Shown: piece after piece, positions 48,592-55,951 of the stretch | Layout: each line of letters begins with the position of its first letter | Position numbering within the stretch: the first letter of the stretch is position 1 | NCBI RefSeq assembly: GCF_900129355.1 | Contig: NZ_FQVL01000006.1 | Span: 1-64,000, forward strand | DNA: 64,000 nucleotides | DNA from: Seinonella peptonophila | GTDB lineage: Bacteria; Bacillota; Bacilli; Thermoactinomycetales; Thermoactinomycetaceae | Direction: 5' to 3' | The notes under the pieces: model-generated | Database searches by the model: none | Told to the model about the DNA's origin: nothing | The model's input: the letters and a program-made list of their open reading frames with translations, nothing else | Made by a program: the position numbers and the translations under genes

Positions 48592-48798
48592 ATGAATCTG
48601 ATAAACTTATTCAAATCAGGAAAATTAACAAAGATCGCCCATGAAGCAACTAAGCGAGCACGAAAAGAAGCAAAAGAAGCGAACGCTTCGATCTATTACA
48701 AACTAGGTAAAGACTGGATACGAGAGGATGCACAAGGAAAACGATTTATTGTGAAAAGAAATCAAAATGGAGAAAAAACGGAGATTTCTTACCTATGA
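48592..48798 (+). CDS. Small partner (putative antitoxin) of zeta-like kinase
   Basis: 68 residues from the ATG at 48592, ten bases after GAAAGGA. Charged, helical N-terminus rich in Lys and Ala, then a beta-like tail, IYYKLGKDWIREDAQGKRF. Proteins of this type often lie directly upstream of zeta-like P-loop kinases. It overlaps the kinase gene by four bases (ATGA), so they are made together. The antitoxin role is inferred from context only. Confidence 0.65.
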   Translation: MNLINLFKSGKLTKIAHEATKRARKEAKEANASIYYKLGKDWIREDAQGKRFIVKRNQNGEKTEISYL

Positions 48799-49421
48799 AC
48801 GCATGGGGTTCACCAACCTACATTTCTATAGCCGGCGGAAATGGCTCTGGAAAAACAACACTAAAAGAAGGTTTAATTCATAATCAAGTACCATTAGGTG
48901 AAATGGTTGATATCGATATGTTAACGAAATTAATTGGTTTTGAAGCTTCAAGTACGTATTTTGGTCAAAAAATAAATCATTATTTAGAAGAAGGTATCAG
49001 CTATACCCAAGAGACAACCACTCCATCCCACATCTTTTTCAAAACAGCAAAATCAAAAGAATTTCATACGATTCTTTGCTTCGTTGCCTTAGATGATGAA
49101 GCCATGTGTGTAGATCGGGTCGCTTCCAGAGTGGAATTAGGAGGACACAACGTTCCAGAAGATATCATCCGTAAAAATTATAGAGATTCATTCGTTGGTT
49201 TATCAAAGTGTATACCATTTGTTGATGAATTATTTCTTTATAACAATAGCCACCACTTAGAACTCGTCTTGGCTGCGGAAAAGCAAAAAGCCATCTTTCA
49301 ACATTCTGCTGCACCACCTTGGGTAGAGAAATATGCAGTTCCGTATTTAGATATGAGCCGAGTCAATCAAAAAGCCGATAGCCATACATTACAACGTTCG
49401 CTCGATCCCCGCACAAAATAA
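48795..49421 (+). CDS. Zeta-toxin-like P-loop kinase
   Basis: 208 residues with Walker A GGNGSGKT (14-21), an acidic VDIDML after the second strand, YTQETT and a lid region CVDRVASRVELGGHNVPEDIIRKNYRDS, as in zeta-like nucleotide/UDP-sugar kinases. Zeta toxins phosphorylate UDP-GlcNAc and block wall synthesis; whether this protein does so is not shown. It is coupled to the small gene before it and ends at the terminator at 49432-49458. Confidence 0.75.
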   Translation: MNAWGSPTYISIAGGNGSGKTTLKEGLIHNQVPLGEMVDIDMLTKLIGFEASSTYFGQKINHYLEEGISYTQETTTPSHIFFKTAKSKEFHTILCFVALDDEAMCVDRVASRVELGGHNVPEDIIRKNYRDSFVGLSKCIPFVDELFLYNNSHHLELVLAAEKQKAIFQHSAAPPWVEKYAVPYLDMSRVNQKADSHTLQRSLDPRTK

Positions 49422-49431
49422 TACCATAAAA

Positions 49432-49458
49432 AACCAACCTCTACTTAGGAGGTTGGTT
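49432..49458 (+). terminator. Terminator hairpin, left flank of copy F
   Basis: Ten-base stem AACCAACCTC / GAGGTTGGTT, loop TACTTAG, 11 bp after the zeta-like kinase stop. These 27 nt are repeated with two mismatches at 49813-49839, exactly at the other end of element F. Confidence 0.85.
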
Positions 49459-49812
49459 CAGACTGAAGAAAAATATATATTCTGGTTAAATTCAATTGAA
49501 AATAAGCTTGTTTAAAGGAGGAGATGGTTTGCAATGTAGCGAACTTTCAGGCGCTACCAAGCCACGACTGTGTAGCGCAGAATAGGCGGTAGTACTGTTT
49601 GCACACTCCGTGCACAAGTTTCGCTAAGCAGCTAACGCTGCAAGTCTCACTATGACGCGATAGCCGAGTTGATACCGCCGTGAGAGAGCAGTCATGGCGC
49701 CTTGAATACTTCTGTGCAGCATGGACTGGAGGTATCCATCTTTTCAATAACACGGAGTGTATAAACCTTGACTCCCATAAATGAAAACAACTTATACTTT
49801 GTCTACAAGCAG
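49459..49812 (+). mobile_element. Terminator-associated structured repeat, copy F
   Basis: Starts CAGACTGAAGAAAA and ends TACTTTGTCTACAAGCAG. It is 354 bp and noncoding. Pairing arms: CCACGACTG (49562-49570) with CAGTCATGG (49689-49697, one mismatch) and GGCGGTA (49585-49591) with TACCGCC (49673-49679); inner hairpins TGCACACTCCGTGCA and GCAGCTAACGCTGC. It is flanked directly by 27-nt direct repeats of the terminator. Copy A is a shorter derivative of the same type. Confidence 0.85.
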
Positions 49813-49839
49813 AACAAAACTCTACTTAGGAGGTTGGTT
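49813..49839 (+). repeat. 27-nt direct repeat, right flank of copy F
   Basis: Identical to 49432-49458 at 25 of 27 positions and directly adjacent to the right end of element F. The last codons and stop of the AHSA1 gene (minus strand) lie in it. The two differences weaken the hairpin, so this copy is probably a poor terminator. Confidence 0.85.
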
Positions 49840-50341
49840 TTACTGACACAAGATGCTCTTCAAGGCGATCCCAAGTCTCCTTAATCCCTTGTTCCATACC
49901 CATTCCGACTACTTTTTGTAAATCTTCTGCTGATGGGTATTCTGCTCGATTGATTAGTTTTGTTTTCCCATCTAACTCCTGAAAGAGCATTACATTTTTT
50001 GAGGCAGGGAATTCTTCAGAAAGATTTCCTTCTGCATCAGAAAAATAATCCGTATATACAATTTTTTCAGATGTTTCTATTTCATGATATAAACTTTTTC
50101 CCCATGACTCTTGTCCATAAAAGTCACCTTGATCTTTGTCCATACATTTCATACAGTAATGCCACTGACCACCTGGACGAAAATCGATCTCACAGACTGT
50201 AAGCTCCCATCCACGAGGACCCCACCAATGCTTTAAATGCTCAGCTTTCGAAAAAGCTTCAAAAACTAACTCACGTGGAGCGTTAAACTCCCCTTCTAAA
50301 GTTAATAACTTTCCTTCTACTTTCACGACCATTTTTGGCAT
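49826..50341 (-). CDS. SRPBCC/AHSA1-domain protein
   Basis: 171 residues with the typical AHSA1 plan: EFNAPRELVFEAFSKAEHLKHWWGPRGW near the start region and a closing helix around MGMEQGIKETWDRLEEHL. Such proteins bind hydrophobic ligands in a START-like cavity; many are paired with ArsR regulators, but none lies here. ATG follows GAAGGAGG. The last few codons (VKPTS) lie in the duplicated terminator beside element F. Confidence 0.85.
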   Translation of the reverse strand: MPKMVVKVEGKLLTLEGEFNAPRELVFEAFSKAEHLKHWWGPRGWELTVCEIDFRPGGQWHYCMKCMDKDQGDFYGQESWGKSLYHEIETSEKIVYTDYFSDAEGNLSEEFPASKNVMLFQELDGKTKLINRAEYPSAEDLQKVVGMGMEQGIKETWDRLEEHLVSVKPTS

Positions 50342-50457
50342 TTTATTACGCCTCCTTCATATTTGTTAACCTTCATCATCATCCCACAGATATAAAAACA
50401 TTATTGGCAAACATTTGTGTGGTCATTCTATTTTCCCCTGATTTCGTTTACGTTTTA

Positions 50458-50487
50458 AATATACCATAATAGGAATATTCCTGTCAA
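50458..50487 (-). promoter_or_regulatory. Promoter of AHSA1 gene with palindromic operator
   Basis: Minus strand TTGACA (50482-50487), 18 bp, TATATT (50458-50463). The spacer contains the perfect palindrome AGGAATATTCCT (50471-50482), placed where a repressor would exclude RNA polymerase. Confidence 0.55.
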
Positions 50488-50646
50488 GGAATGCTATGTA
50501 TATTATAAAGAAATTCTATTCATTTATAAAATAGAATGAGCGTAACTATCATTTAGAGTGGCTCATCAGCTAAACGGGTTCAAATAGAACAAGGATTAAC
50601 TGTAAATCACTTTAATCATGTATCCAATATTTCAAATATTATAACC

Positions 50647-50686
50647 GAATGCGACTTACTCAATTTCACTTGAATAAGTCGCATTC
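50647..50686 (-). terminator. Hairpin after MFS gene
   Basis: Twelve-base arms GAATGCGACTTA / TAAGTCGCATTC with a 16-base loop, directly after the MFS stop. The T-run is weak. Confidence 0.65.
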
Positions 50687-50689
50687 TCC

Positions 50690-51871
50690 CTAGGGGACAT
50701 AGTAGTTGCTTCGTCGCAAGTAGATGACAGCAGCAACAGTAGAGATGAGGGCCCAAGGAATCGTGGCAAGCCAGATATGCTTGAAACCGTACTCTCCTCC
50801 TATGCTGCCGCCGTACAAGGTGCCGAGCAAGAAGGCAACATTCATCGAGTTTTTGAACGCGGTGCTAGCAGGCGTGACCTTCTTCCCGATCTTCTTTGCT
50901 GCTTGGTCGGTTCCGAAATTATGCCCCTTCACCGCGATTGGCATCAGGGTAGCCACCACCAGCAAAGCGGCCAGCGTCTGACTGAACGCCAAGATAGTCA
51001 ATCCTCCAACCATCAACAACCGTGAGACAACCACTATCAGTTCATTACTCACCTGTTTCTCATCTTCGAGCCATTTCATCAACTTACTGACCGGAGGACC
51101 GATCAATGCATTCATCACAGTGGTCATCAGCAAGATCTTGCTGGCCAAAGCAAGGTTACCCAATGCAAGCGGAAGGAACGTTAGATAGACTCGGTTACTC
51201 AGCGAAGTACCCATTCCCCAGAAAGTAAGCTTCAGAGAGGGAAGATCGAAGTTTTGATGTATCCACCCACTCCATCCCTTCCTCTCATGATGAACGCGAA
51301 CAGAGTACTTAGGCAACCAGATCAGAGACACGATGCAACAAAGGCTCATCATTACCGCCACAGCTCCCCAAAGGAACTGATGACCATGATGCGAGATTAG
51401 CAACGAAGCGAGCACACCTCCCAGCCCCAAAGAAATCGCCGTAACCGATCCTTCCCAGGAAATCGGCTGTTTTTGTGCCTCCAGTGGCTGGACGCTCCTT
51501 CGTATGATCACAGAAAAAGCTGGATAGCAAAGCCCGTAAGCCGCACCATGCATGAATCGGCTCAGAGCGATTATAACAGGATCGTGGGACAGACTATAAC
51601 CCAGACACGCAAGAGATGTCAGTCCAAACGCGATCAGGTACGTGGTCTTTAGGCTTCTCTCCAACAATAGATTGCTGATCGAGAAGCCAACCAGGATCGC
51701 AGCGATCCAGAACGTGCTCATCAGCAAGCCGGTCATCCGCCCAAGACCAAACTCCTTGAGTATGTGACCAAAGGGCGTTTCAATCCATCCGAAGATAAGT
51801 GCATTCGTCCCAGCAAGCAAGAGACCGATTCCAGTCTCCTTGCTCAACCAGTCCATTTTTTCATGGTTCAT
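50690..51871 (-). CDS. MFS transporter, possibly acquired
   Basis: The ATG at 51871 follows GTGAGG at good spacing, giving 393 residues; the frame continues eight codons further up without a ribosome-binding site. About twelve membrane segments, with SRFMHGAAYGLCYPAFSVIIRR in the first half. Substrate unknown. Base composition is richer in G+C than that of adjoining genes, similar to the flippase-like gene at 55952, so both may have come from another source. It is monocistronic. Confidence 0.85.
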   Translation of the reverse strand: MNHEKMDWLSKETGIGLLLAGTNALIFGWIETPFGHILKEFGLGRMTGLLMSTFWIAAILVGFSISNLLLERSLKTTYLIAFGLTSLACLGYSLSHDPVIIALSRFMHGAAYGLCYPAFSVIIRRSVQPLEAQKQPISWEGSVTAISLGLGGVLASLLISHHGHQFLWGAVAVMMSLCCIVSLIWLPKYSVRVHHERKGWSGWIHQNFDLPSLKLTFWGMGTSLSNRVYLTFLPLALGNLALASKILLMTTVMNALIGPPVSKLMKWLEDEKQVSNELIVVVSRLLMVGGLTILAFSQTLAALLVVATLMPIAVKGHNFGTDQAAKKIGKKVTPASTAFKNSMNVAFLLGTLYGGSIGGEYGFKHIWLATIPWALISTVAAVIYLRRSNYYVP

Positions 51872-52045
51872 TTCTTTCCTCACTAGAGGTTCCATATGTC
51901 AATGGTCGCAAGGGAATCAGTTTCTTCTAAAAACCCCCATCATCGCTAAGAAATATACCAATATTATAGCATGAAATATACAGCTCGTTTTCTCTCGGGC
52001 TGGTTCATCGCTTTGAAGAACGACGGGGAAACCTCTAAACATAAA

Positions 52046-52071
52046 AGCCCATTCTAGGATGAATGGGCTAC
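52046..52071 (-). terminator. Terminator of the Hsp33-like/MerR operon
   Basis: AGCCCATTC / GAATGGGCT with a six-base loop and a T-rich tail on the minus strand. It lies in the 332-bp gap between the MFS start and the MerR stop, where nothing else was recognised. Confidence 0.75.
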
Positions 52072-52203
52072 TCAACGATGGTCAATAAAGATACCGTATC
52101 GATGGATAAAGCGAATGTCTTTCGAACTGACTGTTTCCCGGAAACATATCCATAGCATTTTTTGCACGATTGGTATCAGGGAAATATCAACCTAATCCTT
52201 TAT

Positions 52204-52926
52204 TTATTTCATTAACTCCATTAGATATTTATATAGGTCATCAGTAAGACCATATCTAAGCTGAGAATTATCTAAAGAAGCATGAAATGAAAATATAGAA
52301 TCCTTAAGTTTTTCATCTTCACCTATTGATTTGTTCATAAGTTTTCTCCAATAATTTATACATTCAATGGCAATTAAATCTGTATTATGCAATTTGTTAT
52401 CGTAACAATAATTAAGTTTTGCAATAAATTCTATCCACTCAGTCGCTTCTTCTGATTCTACTTTATATCCTTCTAAATTATTTTTTATTTTATCTAACTG
52501 TTCTTTCGTAATATATTTATCTGCTGAGGCATTAATAAATGGAACGATTGCTTTAAAGTCATCTATTGAGATATTTTGATTACCTTTAAGCTCCTGCTTT
52601 AGTTTTAGCAGTCTACTAAAAAGTAACTGCTTCTGGACAATTTCCTCTTGAACTTTAGAAATTTGAACTTCAATAAATTTTTGAATATCGATATATCTAT
52701 CATGAATTAGATCATTTATTTCATCAAGGTTAAATCCCATATCTTTCAAAGACATTATTTGGTATAATGTTGTAATATTTTGCATATCATATAATCTATG
52801 CCCTGTTTCAGTAATCTTAGATGGTTTTAATAAGCCGACTTCATCATAATAATGCAATGTTCTGACAGTTATACCTGTCATATTCGCTAATTCGCCAATC
52901 TTAAGCAATCTACCCACCTTGTTCAC
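52204..52926 (-). CDS. MerR family transcriptional regulator
   Basis: About 240 residues. Winged helix LKIGELANMTGITVRTLHYYDEVGLL near the start, then a long coiled coil (about 85-125) and a C-terminal domain of about 120 residues without recognised ligand motif. No metal-binding Cys set is visible. The start is either the GTG at 52926 or the TTG at 52908; the second follows AAGGTGG. It is translationally linked to the Hsp33-like gene before it. A MerR-type promoter with a 19-bp spacer lies ahead of that gene. Confidence 0.88.
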   Translation of the reverse strand: MNKVGRLLKIGELANMTGITVRTLHYYDEVGLLKPSKITETGHRLYDMQNITTLYQIMSLKDMGFNLDEINDLIHDRYIDIQKFIEVQISKVQEEIVQKQLLFSRLLKLKQELKGNQNISIDDFKAIVPFINASADKYITKEQLDKIKNNLEGYKVESEEATEWIEFIAKLNYCYDNKLHNTDLIAIECINYWRKLMNKSIGEDEKLKDSIFSFHASLDNSQLRYGLTDDLYKYLMELMK

Positions 52927-53752
52927 TTTCCTTCATTTTAACAATAGCCTCTAAATCATTTGTACTAAATATATACTTTTTACCGCATATACCACATTCC
53001 AGTTCTTCATTTCTCCCAACTTCAATTGAATTTTTTAGTTCATCGGTTTCAACCGACATGAGGATACCAAAAAACATTTCTTTTGAACAATTACATTCGT
53101 TTTGCACGCTATATTCATCTATTACCGTTGCATATGGGAAAACCCTAATAGGCAGCTCTACCCATTGCTCTGTGACTATATATTTCTCCGCACTGTCAAT
53201 ACTATCCACTACAAATTGCAGATGATCAGAATTATAGTAAGGCAATGGTTGGATCAAACAACCTCTTGCAATTCCATTTTCAATCCATGTTCGAAAAATA
53301 GTTTTTGTCTGCTCGCTCTTCGCATAAAAATAGGAAAAGCACGAATCTATAGAAGCAGACTTTAATTCTACCATTCCGGTAAATATTCCTCCCATCCAAC
53401 TAGCTCTTGAAATAGAAAGAGATGCTCCATCTCCGACTAAATCAGTAAAATCACCATTAAAAGCCGTCAGCTGGGGAGAAAAAGTACAATTAACATTACC
53501 ACTACCATCTACATCGCAGTGGGCTGTATGCTCAGCTGGTTTGAACCGAACACTTACACTTATGCGTTGATCGACTTCGGTTAGAAAGCCACGTAATAGA
53601 CAACAATCGATAAATATGTTCGTATAAAGCTGCATTGCAAAATCTGTTTTCATATTTTTTAAATTGCTGTGTTCTAGAATATTTGCTACATCAACCATAA
53701 AAAGCCTAATTCCCTTATCTTTAGTTAATAGTTTTATTAAATTTGTCTTCAT
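52910..53752 (-). CDS. Divergent Hsp33-like redox chaperone
   Basis: 280 residues from the ATG at 53752, eight bases after GGGGG. The C-terminal zinc module is clear: CNC at 220-222 and CGIC at 253-256, as in HslO, a holdase activated by oxidation and unfolding. The N-terminal domain fits Hsp33 only loosely (QRISVSVRF, SPQLTAFNGDFTDLV), so this is a distant branch. It overlaps or abuts the MerR gene, which probably senses the same stress. More A+T-rich than neighbours. Confidence 0.75.
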   Translation of the reverse strand: MKTNLIKLLTKDKGIRLFMVDVANILEHSNLKNMKTDFAMQLYTNIFIDCCLLRGFLTEVDQRISVSVRFKPAEHTAHCDVDGSGNVNCTFSPQLTAFNGDFTDLVGDGASLSISRASWMGGIFTGMVELKSASIDSCFSYFYAKSEQTKTIFRTWIENGIARGCLIQPLPYYNSDHLQFVVDSIDSAEKYIVTEQWVELPIRVFPYATVIDEYSVQNECNCSKEMFFGILMSVETDELKNSIEVGRNEELECGICGKKYIFSTNDLEAIVKMKESEQGG

Positions 53753-53773
53753 AATCATTACCCCCATGCACGC

Positions 53774-53804
53774 ATTGTATAATATAACGTAACGTGAGGT
53801 TCAA
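53774..53804 (-). promoter_or_regulatory. MerR-type promoter of the Hsp33-like operon
   Basis: Minus strand TTGAAC (53799-53804), 19-bp spacer, TACAAT (53774-53779). The over-long spacer with CCTCACGT-TACG dyad remnants is the classical target that MerR proteins twist to activate, suggesting autoregulation. Confidence 0.55.
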
Positions 53805-53839
53805 GTTCTTTTTTTAATAATGTTAACTCTACGAATTTT

Positions 53840-54184
53840 ATCTATCCAAATCGTCCAAGAGTACTCCCGCTTCTACAAGCGGTGAGGTGAATGGGACGTG
53901 GTTCGGTATCCCTTTTGCGGGGATGCTTAGAACCACTTATTTTGTTAGAATAGTTGTAGCTCTTTGAAAACTGAAGATATGGGGTTGTTGCTGGAAAGGG
54001 TCAGTAACGTAAAATCTTCAACCACCCAGCTTACCGAAGTTGCGAAAACCAAGCGAAAGTAGGGAGCATAGCAGAGCATACTTTGTTTTCACCGCTGGGA
54101 CGGCGGGTAGAGCTTGCTAAGATAACTGGACGTTGGTCTGGTGTTCGCAGGAATCTACCACCTCTGTAGATGGTAGTAGTTCAA
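53840..54184 (+). mobile_element. IS200/IS605-like element without tnpA/tnpB (omegaRNA-like)
   Basis: In order: a left block with hairpin GCTT-CTAC-AAGC (53869-53880), a long hairpin GTGGTTC...GAACCAC (about 53898-53936) with inner ATCCC/GGGAT, a structured middle, and a 3' hairpin around CTACCA/TGGTAG ending in TTCAA (54180-54184). Such a 3' end is typical of IS605/IS1341-type elements, where it is the scaffold end of the TnpB guide RNA. No transposase frame is present. The bases after TTCAA run into the 3' end of rlmD. Confidence 0.6.
53898..54184 (+). ncRNA. Candidate omegaRNA (TnpB guide-RNA scaffold)
   Basis: By analogy with IS605-family elements, the RNA would begin near the long hairpin and end at TTCAA, with the guide taken from the 16-20 bases from 54185 on. 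Expression and a TnpB partner are not shown here. Confidence 0.4.
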
Positions 54185-54199
54185 ACTGTCCACTCAATC

Positions 54200-55582
54200 C
54201 TATTTCATATTTTCGGTTCTTGACATCAAACATACAGTCTCGATATGGCTAGTATGCGGAAACATATCGATCGGTTGAACCTCCTGTAATGTAAAACCTA
54301 GCTTAGTTAATAAAGCAACATCACGAGCGAGTGTAGCAGGATTACAAGAGACATAGATAAATCGTTTGGGTTTCATTTTTGACGCTGCATGCAGAAGTGC
54401 CGGGTCACACCCTTTTCTAGGTGGGTCTACAACGATGATATCCGGCTCTACACCTTTATCGAACCATTTTCCCATCACCTTTTCTGCTTTTCCACATACA
54501 AATTCAACCTGATCAATATGATTGAGCATAGCATTTCTTTTCGCGTCTGCAATCGCTGCTGGAACCATTTCTACTCCATATACTTTTCGTGCATAACGGG
54601 CTAAATAGAGTGAAATCGTTCCAGCTCCACAATATGCATCAATCACCACTTCACTCCCTGTTAATCCTGCATATTCTCTTGTTTGTTTATATAAAATTTC
54701 TGTCTGCACTGGATTTACTTGAAAAAAGGAATGAGGAGAAATGGAAAAGGTAAGATCATCAATTTGATCATGAATCGTCTCTTCCCCGTATAGAACCCGA
54801 TTGTCTGCACCTAGAATTACATTTGTTCTTTTTCTATTTTCATTCAAAATAATCGAAGTAACTTGAGGTAAATCATTTGTCAAATGGCTGATCAATTTGT
54901 CTTCATTTGGTAGATGTTTGCCATTGACGACAAAGACAACCATCCATTCACCACTATATGTTCCACGCCGAATCATCACATGCCGTAGCAACCCAGCATG
55001 TTTTTGTTCATTGTATGGAGGAATATTTGCCTCCTTTATAAGTTTCTGTATGGTATGGAAAATGACATTGCTTTCTTCAGGCTGAATCAAACAATGTTCC
55101 AGTGGAACAATCCGATGTGAACCAGCTTCATAAAATCCTGCGATGAGCTTACCACGATCGACAGAAATCGGGACTTGGACTTTGTTTCGATAAGCCCAAG
55201 GTTCTTGCATTCCTTTGACAGGTTGAACGATCACATCACTTATACCGGCAATTCTCTCGAATGCATCGATCACACTCTGTCTCTTCAAGTTTAATTGCGC
55301 TGAATAATCGATATGCTGTAACTGGCAGCCACCACACTTAGCAAAAATAGAACAAGCAGGTTTGACTCGAGTCGGACTTGGCTTGAGTACCTGAATAAGT
55401 TGCCCAGTCGCATAGGTTTTCTTTACCTGATTTATTTTCACACTTACTTGCTCGCCTGGAATAGCTTGCGGAACGAATACAGCAAAATCTTTATATTTCC
55501 CTACTCCTGTCCCATGATTGCCAAAACCAGTAATGGCAAGTTTTATTTCTTCTTCCGCTTTAACGGGCGGCTTCTGTTTCAT
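54200..55582 (-). CDS. rlmD: 23S rRNA (uracil-5-)-methyltransferase RlmD/RlmCD type
   Basis: 460 residues with ATG at 55582 after AAGGGG. N-terminal TRAM domain (about 8-65), Fe-S cysteine region CSIFAKCGGCQLQH, and a methyltransferase domain with VIDAYCGAGTISLYLA, the catalytic DPPRKGCD and SCNPATLARD. In Firmicutes one enzyme may modify both U747 and U1939. Its stop lies 16 bases from the end of the IS605-like element. Monocistronic. Confidence 0.95.
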   Translation of the reverse strand: MKQKPPVKAEEEIKLAITGFGNHGTGVGKYKDFAVFVPQAIPGEQVSVKINQVKKTYATGQLIQVLKPSPTRVKPACSIFAKCGGCQLQHIDYSAQLNLKRQSVIDAFERIAGISDVIVQPVKGMQEPWAYRNKVQVPISVDRGKLIAGFYEAGSHRIVPLEHCLIQPEESNVIFHTIQKLIKEANIPPYNEQKHAGLLRHVMIRRGTYSGEWMVVFVVNGKHLPNEDKLISHLTNDLPQVTSIILNENRKRTNVILGADNRVLYGEETIHDQIDDLTFSISPHSFFQVNPVQTEILYKQTREYAGLTGSEVVIDAYCGAGTISLYLARYARKVYGVEMVPAAIADAKRNAMLNHIDQVEFVCGKAEKVMGKWFDKGVEPDIIVVDPPRKGCDPALLHAASKMKPKRFIYVSCNPATLARDVALLTKLGFTLQEVQPIDMFPHTSHIETVCLMSRTENMK

Positions 55583-55951
55583 ATTTTTGCCCCTTCTCAT
55601 CCCAATATCTGCACATTATACGAACTGAAGGGATTTTACCAAAGAGTAACATCTAGATGCAACAAACTGTAGCAAAAATGGCTATGATACCAGTTATAAA
55701 TACGCCAACCATATGGATACAGTACAAACAACAATGCTTGAAAAAATTACATGGCACTGGGTGAGGCACTATTCAAAAAAATAATACCGAATCAAGTCTG
55801 ATTCAGCTCACCACTTATAGAAGCCGGGATACTTTTGGACAATTTAAGTAGATTGATTAGCACATGTGTTAAAATAGTCAATAAATACTGATGATATGTA
55901 ACAAAGTTACGACCAAGTATCGACTTGGTGCTACTCGAATAAGAGGTTGAG
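55583..55951. other. Intergenic region between divergent rlmD and flippase-like gene
   Basis: Some 370 bp, A+T-rich, with promoters expected for both neighbours. Apart from a short inverted repeat (55909-55933, around CCAAGTATCGACTTGG), nothing specific was recognised. Confidence 0.4.

Larger units (their letters stand above)
50342..50689. other. Intergenic region with promoter, palindrome and terminator
   Basis: Contains the AHSA1 gene promoter (50458-50487) and the hairpin 50647-50686 after the MFS gene. The rest (about 50500-50640) is A+T-rich, and nothing else was recognised there. Confidence 0.5.

Noticed and set aside
53951-53975. boxA-like TCTTTGAAAACT suggesting an rRNA leader remnant
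   Set aside because: No rRNA or tRNA follows; it lies within the IS605-like element.
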